Below are positions 1 to 5,356 of a DNA stretch of 5,356 nucleotides, piece by piece; the stretch's first letter is position 1, and every line of letters starts with the position of its first letter. The notes below the pieces were generated by a model that made no database searches, was not told where the DNA came from, and saw nothing but the letters and a program-made list of their open reading frames with translations. The translations under genes were made by a program, and so were the position numbers. This DNA is from Cytophagales bacterium (GTDB lineage: Bacteria; Bacteroidota; Bacteroidia; Cytophagales; Spirosomataceae), in contig JAGWUO010000101.1 of NCBI GenBank assembly GCA_028868395.1, forward strand, positions 1 through 5,356. The letters run 5' to 3'.

Positions 1-809
1 CACGAAAATTCTTCCATCAATTAGTCTCCTCTCAATTAGATGTGGATCGATTAGATTATTTAAGCAGAGATTCATTCTACACAGGTGTGCGGGAAGGATT
101 TATCGGCTCTGAGCGTCTATTAAGTATGATGGATTTGAATAATGAACAATTAGTCATTGAGGAAAAAGGAATTTATTCCACCGAAAACTTCTTGATGGCG
201 CGTCGATTAATGTATTGGCAAGTGTATTTACACAAAACCGCCATCGCGGCTGAGACGATGTTAATTCAAATATTGCGTCGTGCTAAATTCTTAATTTCAG
301 AGGGGCAAAAATTACCTTGTTCAACACCTTTGAAAACCTTCTTAAAAAGCACCTATACCTGGGAGGAATTTTCAACAAAGGAAAGTCTGTTAATTGCCTT
401 CACAGAATTAGATGACCATGATGTGTGGGCAGCCATTAAAGAATGGAAAAATGCGAGTGATAAAATTCTAAAGCATTTGTGTACACACTTTTTGGCCAGA
501 AAATTATTCACCTGTAAATTAGGATCTCAGCCAATCCCAAAGGCAAAAAGAGTCGAAATCGAAGAAAATATCAAACGGGAATATGGCATTACGGATGAAG
601 AATTGTCCTATTTTGTCGTGGAAGGTTCTACCTCTAATGCGGCCTATGTACAAGGAGACAATACCATCAAAATGGTCGACAAACAAGGTCAGGTGGTCGA
701 GTTACTAGAAGCATCTGATTTACCAACTATCCAAGCATTGAGTAAGATTGTAAAAAAATACTATTTTTGTTGTCCAAAGAGCGTATATTTGCAAGGAGAA
801 TTGAGCTAG
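1..809 (+). CDS. HD-domain phosphohydrolase (SAMHD1/dGTPase-like family), C-terminal part, 5' end outside window
   Basis: The reading frame is open from the left edge (first whole codon at 3) to the TAG at 807-809, giving 268 visible residues; the N-terminal part is missing. The visible part begins just before the motif LDVDRLDYLSRD, which matches the conserved LDVD-x-x-DY-x-x-RD segment of SAMHD1-like HD phosphohydrolases. By alignment with human SAMHD1, the Asp at 45-47 is the last metal ligand of the HD site (D311), and the Tyr at 57-59 and Asp at 69-71 match Y315 and D319, which contact the dNTP. The GTG at 42-44 encodes the Val inside this motif, so it is not the start. The upstream H...HD ligands are not in view. 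Characterised relatives hydrolyse dNTPs to nucleoside and triphosphate; the substrate of the Bacteroidota members is not known to me, so only the family is assigned. The rest is a mostly helical region with a C-terminal tail typical of the Bacteroidota versions. It lies 40 bases before lpxD on the same strand. Confidence 0.85.
   Translation, partial: RKFFHQLVSSQLDVDRLDYLSRDSFYTGVREGFIGSERLLSMMDLNNEQLVIEEKGIYSTENFLMARRLMYWQVYLHKTAIAAETMLIQILRRAKFLISEGQKLPCSTPLKTFLKSTYTWEEFSTKESLLIAFTELDDHDVWAAIKEWKNASDKILKHLCTHFLARKLFTCKLGSQPIPKAKRVEIEENIKREYGITDEELSYFVVEGSTSNAAYVQGDNTIKMVDKQGQVVELLEASDLPTIQALSKIVKKYYFCCPKSVYLQGELS
738..769 (+). promoter_or_regulatory. Possible Bacteroidota-type promoter for lpxD, inside the HD gene
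   Basis: TATTTTTG at 762-769 fits the Bacteroidota -7 consensus TAnnTTTG exactly. TTG at 738-740 lies 21 bases upstream and could be the -33 element. Transcription would begin around 775, about 75 bases before the lpxD start and just ahead of the hairpin at 791-825. A second TAnnTTTG match (TATATTTG, 784-791) has no suitably spaced TTG. Such matches also occur by chance inside genes here, for example near 3912 in lpxA, so this is only a candidate. Confidence 0.25.
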
Positions 810-825
810 TGGAAATTCTCTTTGC
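791..825 (+). other. 12-bp RNA hairpin spanning the HD gene stop codon, before lpxD
   Basis: GCAAGGAGAATT (791-802) can pair along its whole length with AATTCTCTTTGC (814-825), giving 11 Watson-Crick pairs and one G-U pair (795/821), with an 11-base loop (803-813). The loop contains the TAG stop codon of the HD gene (807-809). The bases after the stem (CTTTATTAAAC) contain no proper T tract, so a strong intrinsic terminator is unlikely. It could be a weak terminator or attenuator, an RNA-processing or stability element between the HD and lpxD coding parts, or a leader structure for lpxD if a promoter lies just upstream. The pairing is seen directly; the role is inferred. Confidence 0.45.
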
Positions 826-849
826 CTTTATTAAACAACGTGTGTCCGA

Positions 850-1857
850 ATGAAATTTACTGTTGACCAAATAGCCCAATTAATTCAAGGTACAGTAGAT
901 GGCGATGGATCAGCAAGTATAACAGCGTTTAATAAAATAGAAGAAGGAAAAGAAGGAAGCATTTCTTTTTTAGCAAATCCGAAATACGAATCATTTTTGT
1001 ACCAATCTAAGGCTACAGCCATTATTGTGGCTAATGATTTAGTACTAAAGGAAAAACCTTTAGCCACCTTAATTAAGGTGAAAGACCCCTACTCTGCTTT
1101 CACGATTCTCCTTCAAAAATACCAAGAGTTTACTAGCGTAAAGGAAATCGGTATTCAACAGCCAAGCTTTATTGCAGAAGATGCAAAAATTGGATCCAAT
1201 CTTTATTTAGGCCAATTTTCTAGTATTGGAAAAGGTTCTACCATTGGAAACGAGACCTATATTTCAGCTCATGTAACTATTGGGAATAAAGTAAGCATTG
1301 GTGATAATTGCGTGATTTATCCAGGAGTAGTCATTTACAATGATACCATCATAGGTAATAATTGTACCATCCACGCGAATGCTGTCATCGGTTCCGATGG
1401 ATTTGGTTTTGCACCTCAAGCAGATGGCACTTTTTCAACTATTCCTCAATTAGGGAATGTCGTGTTAGAAGATGGCGTAAGCGTAGGTGCTAATACCACC
1501 ATTGATAGAGCCACCATGGGTTCTACCCTGATAAAGAAAGGGGTTAAAATTGATAATTTAGTCCAAATTGCACACAATGTAGAGGTGGGAGCAAATACGG
1601 CTATTGCCGCGCAAACAGGTGTATCAGGATCAACTAAAATTGGCCAAAACTGCTTAATAGGAGGTCAAGTGGGTGTTGCAGGGCATATAAGTATTGCAGA
1701 TAAAACAATTGTAACCGCTCAATCAGGGGTTACCAAAACCGTCCGAAAAGAAGGACAAATCTTAGGAGGAACTCCGGCCTCCCCTAATAGTGATTATTTA
1801 AAACGTAATGCCTTATTACGTCAATTACCGGACTTATTAAAACGATTAGAATCTTAG
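850..1857 (+). CDS. lpxD: UDP-3-O-acylglucosamine N-acyltransferase LpxD
   Basis: LpxD transfers a 3-hydroxyacyl chain from acyl carrier protein to the 2-amino group of UDP-3-O-acyl-glucosamine, the third step of cytoplasmic lipid A synthesis. The 335 residues are close to the 341 of E. coli LpxD. The N-terminal domain (about 1-100) carries the uridine-binding residues F40, N43 and Y46, with the same spacing as F43, N46 and Y49 of the Chlamydia enzyme. Residues of about 105-295 are hexapeptide repeats of the left-handed beta-helix type (IG-x-x-x-x-I/V pattern). The catalytic His is H242 in QIAHN, and H279 in VAGHI matches E. coli H276; their 37-residue spacing equals E. coli H239/H276. A short helical tail with KRNALLRQLP follows. 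The ATG at 850 gives the normal family N-terminus; no Shine-Dalgarno sequence is visible. lpxC/fabZ begins 7 bases after the stop. Confidence 0.97.
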   Translation: MKFTVDQIAQLIQGTVDGDGSASITAFNKIEEGKEGSISFLANPKYESFLYQSKATAIIVANDLVLKEKPLATLIKVKDPYSAFTILLQKYQEFTSVKEIGIQQPSFIAEDAKIGSNLYLGQFSSIGKGSTIGNETYISAHVTIGNKVSIGDNCVIYPGVVIYNDTIIGNNCTIHANAVIGSDGFGFAPQADGTFSTIPQLGNVVLEDGVSVGANTTIDRATMGSTLIKKGVKIDNLVQIAHNVEVGANTAIAAQTGVSGSTKIGQNCLIGGQVGVAGHISIADKTIVTAQSGVTKTVRKEGQILGGTPASPNSDYLKRNALLRQLPDLLKRLES

Positions 1858-1864
1858 AACGCGT

Positions 1865-3259
1865 ATGAACAATAAGCAACATACTATTACCAATGCTGTA
1901 ACCCTATCTGGTGTAGGATTACATACTGGCGTAGTTGCCAACCTCACTTTTTTACCTGCTCCTGCAAACCACGGGATCAAATTTCAACGAGTAGATCTTC
2001 CGGGACAGCCTATTGCAGATGCTGATGTAGATTATGTGGTAGATACTTCGCGTGGAACAACGATTGAGCATAATGGTGCGCGCATTAATACGGTAGAACA
2101 CGTATTAGCGGCCTTAGTTGGATTAGAAGTGGATAACATTTTAATTCAATTAGATGGTCCTGAGCCTCCAATTATGGACGGTAGTTCCATCAAGTTTGTG
2201 GAAGCGTTAAAAGAGGCTGTTTTGGTGGAACAGGATGCGCATCGTAAATTCTTTGAATTAACAGAAGAAGTTCGTTACAAAGACCTAGAAAGTGGTATTG
2301 AATTAGCTGCATTACCGCTCAATGACTACCGCATGGCCGTCATGGTGGATTATAATTCTAAATTCTTATCCAGTCAACACGCTAACTTGAGCCACGTTTC
2401 TCAGTTTGAGAAAGACTTCTCTATGTGCAGAACGTTCTGTTTTGTACACGAATTAGAAGTCCTTTACAAGGCAGGATTAATTAAGGGAGGAGATTTAAAC
2501 AACGCAATTGTTATCGCAGACAAAGATTATTCAGAAACAGAATTAGCACACTTAGCTGAAGTATTAGGTAAACCTAAAATCTCTGTTTCAAAAGAAGCTG
2601 GCATCTTAAATAACACTAATCTTCACTTTAATAATGAAATGGCTCGCCATAAATTATTGGATTTAATGGGAGATTTAGCTTTAGTGGGAAGACCTATAAA
2701 GGCTCAAATTTTGGCATCTCGTCCTGGCCACGCTTCTAACGTAGAATTAGCGCGTAAAATCAAGAAATTGATGTTAGACGCAGAAAAAAATAAAGTTCCT
2801 ACCTACGATCCGAAACAACCTCCTATTTTCACGCACGAACGCGTTTATGAGCTTTTACCTCACCGGTATCCATTCCAAATGATTGACAAAATCATTTACT
2901 TGGATGATACGAGTGTTGTGGGAGTAAAAAATGTGACAATGAATGAAAATTATTTTATGGGTCACTTCCCTAACAATCCAGTTATGCCGGGAGTTATGCA
3001 AGTGGAGGCCATGGCACAAACAGGGGGTATTCTAGTGTTAAGCTCAGTAGAAGATCCAGAAAATTATTGGCCATACTTAGTTGGGATTGAAAATTGTCGT
3101 TTTAGAAAAAGTGTTATCCCAGGTGATACCATCATTTTTAGATGTGAACTTCAAGCCCCAATACGTAGAGGAATCGCTAAAATGACTGGAAAGGCTTACG
3201 TAGCCGGTCAAGTAGTTTGTGAGGCAGAAATGACAGCTAGTTTAGTTCGCAAATCGTAA
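1865..3259 (+). CDS. lpxC/fabZ: Bifunctional UDP-3-O-acyl-GlcNAc deacetylase LpxC / 3-hydroxyacyl-ACP dehydratase FabZ
   Basis: One 464-residue protein joins two cytoplasmic enzymes. LpxC (about 1-305) removes the acetyl group from UDP-3-O-acyl-GlcNAc, the committed step of lipid A synthesis. Its zinc ligands are H79 (in NTVEH), H262 and D266 (in RHKLLD), with catalytic E78, D270 and H289; T190 and F191 in CRTFCF match E. coli T191 and F192. About 25 extra residues compared with E. coli lie just before the H262 helix. A linker (about 306-325, ending near QPPIF) leads to FabZ, which dehydrates 3-hydroxyacyl-ACP in fatty acid elongation. FabZ shows LPHRYPF at 331-337, catalytic H367 in GHFPNNPVMPG, and E381 fourteen residues later, the usual hot-dog-fold spacing. 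The fusion is well known in Bacteroidota and the frame is uninterrupted, so it is not an artefact. The ATG at 1865 gives the standard LpxC N-terminus; lpxA starts 10 bases after the stop. Confidence 0.97.
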   Translation: MNNKQHTITNAVTLSGVGLHTGVVANLTFLPAPANHGIKFQRVDLPGQPIADADVDYVVDTSRGTTIEHNGARINTVEHVLAALVGLEVDNILIQLDGPEPPIMDGSSIKFVEALKEAVLVEQDAHRKFFELTEEVRYKDLESGIELAALPLNDYRMAVMVDYNSKFLSSQHANLSHVSQFEKDFSMCRTFCFVHELEVLYKAGLIKGGDLNNAIVIADKDYSETELAHLAEVLGKPKISVSKEAGILNNTNLHFNNEMARHKLLDLMGDLALVGRPIKAQILASRPGHASNVELARKIKKLMLDAEKNKVPTYDPKQPPIFTHERVYELLPHRYPFQMIDKIIYLDDTSVVGVKNVTMNENYFMGHFPNNPVMPGVMQVEAMAQTGGILVLSSVEDPENYWPYLVGIENCRFRKSVIPGDTIIFRCELQAPIRRGIAKMTGKAYVAGQVVCEAEMTASLVRKS

Positions 3260-3269
3260 GATTTAACCT

Positions 3270-4040
3270 ATGATTCATCAATTAACACATATTGACCCTC
3301 AAGCTAAAATCGGTACTAATGTTAGTATTGATGCTTTTACGTCCATTCATGCTGATGTAGAGATTGGTGAAGGAACTTGGATTGGGTCTAACGTTACTAT
3401 TTATCCCGGTGCTCGCATTGGAAAAAACGTACGCATATTTCCAGGTGCTGTAATAGCCGCAATACCTCAAGATTTAAAATTTGGAGGAGAAATAACTACG
3501 GCAGAAATTGGAGATAATACAACCATTCGAGAATGTGTAACCATCAATCGTGGTACCTCTGACAAAATGAAAACAGTTATAGGTAAGAACTGTTTAATCA
3601 TGGCCTACGTGCACGTAGCACACGATTGTCTTATTGGTGATAATTGTATTTTAGCGAATGCCGTTCAAATGGCTGGCCACGTAACAGTAGGTGATTTTGC
3701 CATCATTGGTGGATCTTCTGCTATTCATCAATTTGCTACCATTGGTAGACACGTTATGATTTCAGGTGGATCACTTGTGAGAAAAGACGTTCCTCCTTTT
3801 ACTAAGTCAGGACGGGAACCTTTAAGTTATGCAGGAATAAATTCTGTAGGCTTGCGTCGCCGTAATTACTCCGATGAACAAATTAATGTCATACAAGAAG
3901 CGTATCGGTATTTATATTTGAAAGGATTGAATACGAATGCTGCTTTGGCAGAAATAGAAGCACAATTACCCAATATTCCTGAGCGAAACGAAATTCTTGA
4001 TTTCGTCAAAAATTCAGAGCGTGGAATTATGAAAGGTTAA
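3270..4040 (+). CDS. lpxA: UDP-N-acetylglucosamine O-acyltransferase LpxA
   Basis: LpxA moves a 3-hydroxyacyl chain from acyl carrier protein to the 3-OH of UDP-GlcNAc, the reversible first step of lipid A synthesis in the cytoplasm. The 256 residues compare with 262 in E. coli. Residues of about 5-180 are hexapeptide repeats of a left-handed beta-helix; about 190-256 form the helical C-terminal domain, starting near GINSVGLRRR. The catalytic base is H118 in VAHDC (E. coli H125); H137 and H153 match E. coli H144 and H160, and PQDLK at 66-70 matches the conserved E. coli loop with K76. G166 sits at the acyl-chain ruler position (E. coli G173), which suggests room for a chain of C14 or longer rather than the shorter chain of enzymes with Met there; this is inference. 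The ATPase gene starts 6 bases after the stop. lpxB does not follow. Confidence 0.97.
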   Translation: MIHQLTHIDPQAKIGTNVSIDAFTSIHADVEIGEGTWIGSNVTIYPGARIGKNVRIFPGAVIAAIPQDLKFGGEITTAEIGDNTTIRECVTINRGTSDKMKTVIGKNCLIMAYVHVAHDCLIGDNCILANAVQMAGHVTVGDFAIIGGSSAIHQFATIGRHVMISGGSLVRKDVPPFTKSGREPLSYAGINSVGLRRRNYSDEQINVIQEAYRYLYLKGLNTNAALAEIEAQLPNIPERNEILDFVKNSERGIMKG

Positions 4041-4046
4041 TCAACG

Positions 4047-4649
4047 ATGGAAATTCTTGTTCAAAATCTTTCCAAAAAGTTCAGACAGGAATTTGTTATC
4101 CGTCAATTTAACTATACTTTCCTTTCCAGTAATTCCTATGCCATAACCGGCCCCAATGGGTCAGGTAAATCTACGCTACTTCAATTAATAGCCCAATTCA
4201 CTCTTCCTAACACAGGGACAGTAGAAATGTCTGGAGTCGATCCAGAGTTTGTCTATTCACAGCTAACCTATGCTGCACCCTATGTTGAGTTGATAGAAGA
4301 ATATACCTTATCGGAGCATCTCGAAATACTGCTAAAAAACAACTATCTACCTGCTTCTATCACTTTAGATATATTGGAAGATTTCATTGATTTACAACCC
4401 GGTAAATTCAAACTAATCAAAAATTATTCTTCTGGAATGCGTCAAAAAATCAAACTCGGATTTGCGTTACTTTCGGAAAGACCAGTCCTTTTGCTAGATG
4501 AACCGACCACAAATTTTGATGAACAAGCTAAAAATTGGTTCTTTAATCGATTAGAACAACAGCGACATAAACTTATCATTATTGCTTCCAACGAGGCGAG
4601 AGAGATTGAATTTTGCCACGAGAAAATCGCTATTCAAGATTTCAAATAA
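4047..4649 (+). CDS. Small ABC-transporter ATP-binding protein with altered Q-loop and H-loop, substrate unknown
   Basis: This 200-residue protein is a single nucleotide-binding domain without membrane segments, so it should act at the inner face of the cytoplasmic membrane with an unidentified permease. Walker A is GPNGSGKST at 35-43, the ABC signature is YSSGM at 127-131, and Walker B is VLLLDEP with D151 and the catalytic E152; the D-loop is TNFD at 155-158. Two usually conserved residues appear replaced: the Q-loop Gln aligns with P78 in YAAPY, and the H-loop His aligns with N182 in ASNEA. It is shorter than GldA (about 300 residues) and lacks its C-terminal extension, so GldA is unlikely. 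It lies 6 bases after lpxA and is probably co-transcribed with the lpx genes. A role in envelope or lipid transport is suggested only by context. No permease follows on its strand; its last 8 bases overlap the end of the opposing gldF-like gene. Confidence 0.85.
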   Translation: MEILVQNLSKKFRQEFVIRQFNYTFLSSNSYAITGPNGSGKSTLLQLIAQFTLPNTGTVEMSGVDPEFVYSQLTYAAPYVELIEEYTLSEHLEILLKNNYLPASITLDILEDFIDLQPGKFKLIKNYSSGMRQKIKLGFALLSERPVLLLDEPTTNFDEQAKNWFFNRLEQQRHKLIIIASNEAREIEFCHEKIAIQDFK

Positions 4650-5331
4650 GAAATTTAAGTCTAAGACGAATTACACCTAACAGTAACATAATAAATCCAG
4701 CAAAGAAAAGTAAGTCGTTAAAACTCACTACACCCATGCTCATTCGATCATAATGAGAGGACAAATCGATAAAGTCCAAGCCTACTTCCTTAGCTCCTTG
4801 CCAACAAACAAAATTCATTCCAAGTCCCACTATAAAAGCCACAGGCTGTTTATTGCTTAAACTAGAGGCCAATAAACCCATTGCCACAAAACAAAGAACC
4901 AGCAGAAACAGGGCAATAAAACCACCCAAAATCAAGGATGAATCATAATTACCTTCAGGCAAACCTAATAGGGCAATCGATTTGATAAACAGGATACTAG
5001 GTAATAACGTACAAACAATAATAAAAGCCAAAGCTCCAAACTTAGATAAAAGAATTTGATTGCTGGTGATGGGTAAAGAACGTAACAATTGAAAAGTCCC
5101 CCGATCCATTTCTTCAGAAAAACTATTCATAGAAAGAGCGGGGACAAAGAATAGGAAAAACCAAGGACTTAGATCAAAGAAAACCGATAATTCAGCAAAT
5201 CCATAATCAAGCACATTTCCATCAATCACCCAAACATAGATCCCCATTAAAATAAAAAAAGACGAGATGGTTCCCCAGCCCATCCAAGAGCTAAAAAAAG
5301 CCAACACGTCTTTCTTCAAAAGAGGAAACAT
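4642..5331 (-). CDS. gldF: GldF-like ABC transporter permease (gliding-motility-associated)
   Basis: This 229-residue integral membrane protein belongs to the ABC-2 permease superfamily. About six hydrophobic segments are visible near residues 18-36, 55-68, 98-122, 133-157, 163-178 and 205-222. The stretch YGFAELSVFF followed by SPWFFLFFVPALSMNSFSEE (43-74) and then RGTFQLL (77-83) follows the GldF pattern, and SSHYDRMSMGVV (191-202) is the usual site before the last helix. In Flavobacterium johnsoniae GldF works with GldA (ATPase) and GldG in a transporter needed for gliding. The start at 5331 gives a family-like beginning (MFPLLKKDVLAFFSS), although the frame stays open to the window edge, and no Shine-Dalgarno sequence is visible. 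No gldG lies downstream, because the gene ends against the convergent ATPase gene. The GldF name rests on motif resemblance; another ABC-2 permease of the same superfamily is the alternative. Confidence 0.85.
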   Translation of the reverse strand: MFPLLKKDVLAFFSSWMGWGTISSFFILMGIYVWVIDGNVLDYGFAELSVFFDLSPWFFLFFVPALSMNSFSEEMDRGTFQLLRSLPITSNQILLSKFGALAFIIVCTLLPSILFIKSIALLGLPEGNYDSSLILGGFIALFLLVLCFVAMGLLASSLSNKQPVAFIVGLGMNFVCWQGAKEVGLDFIDLSSHYDRMSMGVVSFNDLLFFAGFIMLLLGVIRLRLKFLI

Positions 5332-5356
5332 CTTATTCGAAAATAGGTTTTTCTCT

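Noticed and set aside
885..1067. Open minus-strand frame of about 60 codons inside lpxD
   Set aside because: It lies wholly opposite the conserved LpxD N-terminal domain, and its translation resembles no family I know.
1160..1740. Repetitive protein pattern in lpxD, also seen in lpxA, as a possible DNA repeat
   Set aside because: The repetition is the protein hexapeptide of the beta-helix fold; the DNA itself is not repeated.
2800..3259. fabZ as a separate gene joined by a sequencing error
   Set aside because: The frame is continuous with an intact linker, and this fusion is standard in Bacteroidota.
3282..3470. Open minus-strand frame of about 62 codons inside lpxA
   Set aside because: It is opposite the LpxA hexapeptide repeats and has no recognisable protein features, so it is a shadow of lpxA.
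1850..4050. Shine-Dalgarno sites before lpxC/fabZ, lpxA and the ATPase gene
   Set aside because: No convincing purine-rich site lies at normal spacing before these starts; this is usual in Bacteroidota and not a sign of wrong starts.
4637..4656. Short inverted repeat at the convergent gene ends, a possible bidirectional terminator
   Set aside because: It has only about 7 AT-rich pairs including one G-U pair, with no T tract on either side, so it is too weak to annotate.
5338..5345. TATTTTCG on the minus strand before gldF, resembling a -7 element
   Set aside because: It differs from TAnnTTTG at one position, lies too close to the start codon, and any -33 element would be outside the window.

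Overview
The window is a stretch of Bacteroidota (Bacteroidetes) chromosome, most likely from the Cytophagales; the order is an inference and no finer placement is attempted. Four things support the phylum: a single gene fusing LpxC to FabZ, an HD-phosphohydrolase gene directly ahead of lpxD, a GldF-type ABC permease, and AT-rich DNA with no convincing Shine-Dalgarno sequence before any of the five visible start codons.

Layout: positions 1-809 hold the C-terminal part of an HD-domain phosphohydrolase whose start lies outside the window. Four tightly packed + strand genes follow: lpxD (850-1857), lpxC/fabZ (1865-3259), lpxA (3270-4040) and a small ABC-transporter ATPase (4047-4649). The gaps between these four are only 7, 10 and 6 bases, so they very probably share one transcript. 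A gldF-like permease gene (4642-5331) runs on the opposite strand and its 3' end overlaps the ATPase gene by 8 bases. No stretch over 300 bases lacks a gene. The only noticeable intergenic space is the 40 bases before lpxD, where a 12-bp hairpin straddles the HD gene's stop codon.

Function: LpxA, LpxC and LpxD are the first three dedicated steps of lipid A synthesis. LpxA acylates UDP-GlcNAc, LpxC deacetylates the product, and LpxD adds the second hydroxyacyl chain. FabZ dehydrates 3-hydroxyacyl-ACP for fatty acid synthesis and so competes for the acyl-ACP that LpxA and LpxD use. All catalytic residues of the four enzymes that could be checked are present. The HD protein and the ATPase are recognisable as families, but their substrates are unknown. 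GldF is the membrane subunit of an ABC transporter linked to gliding motility in Bacteroidota.

This is mainly a conserved housekeeping locus, and I see no clear undescribed system. The points most worth a second look are the ATPase with replaced Q-loop and H-loop residues and no partner permease on its strand, the hairpin before lpxD with a possible promoter upstream, and the effect of the LpxC/FabZ fusion on control of LpxC. There is no sign of mobile elements, CRISPR, tRNA or rRNA.
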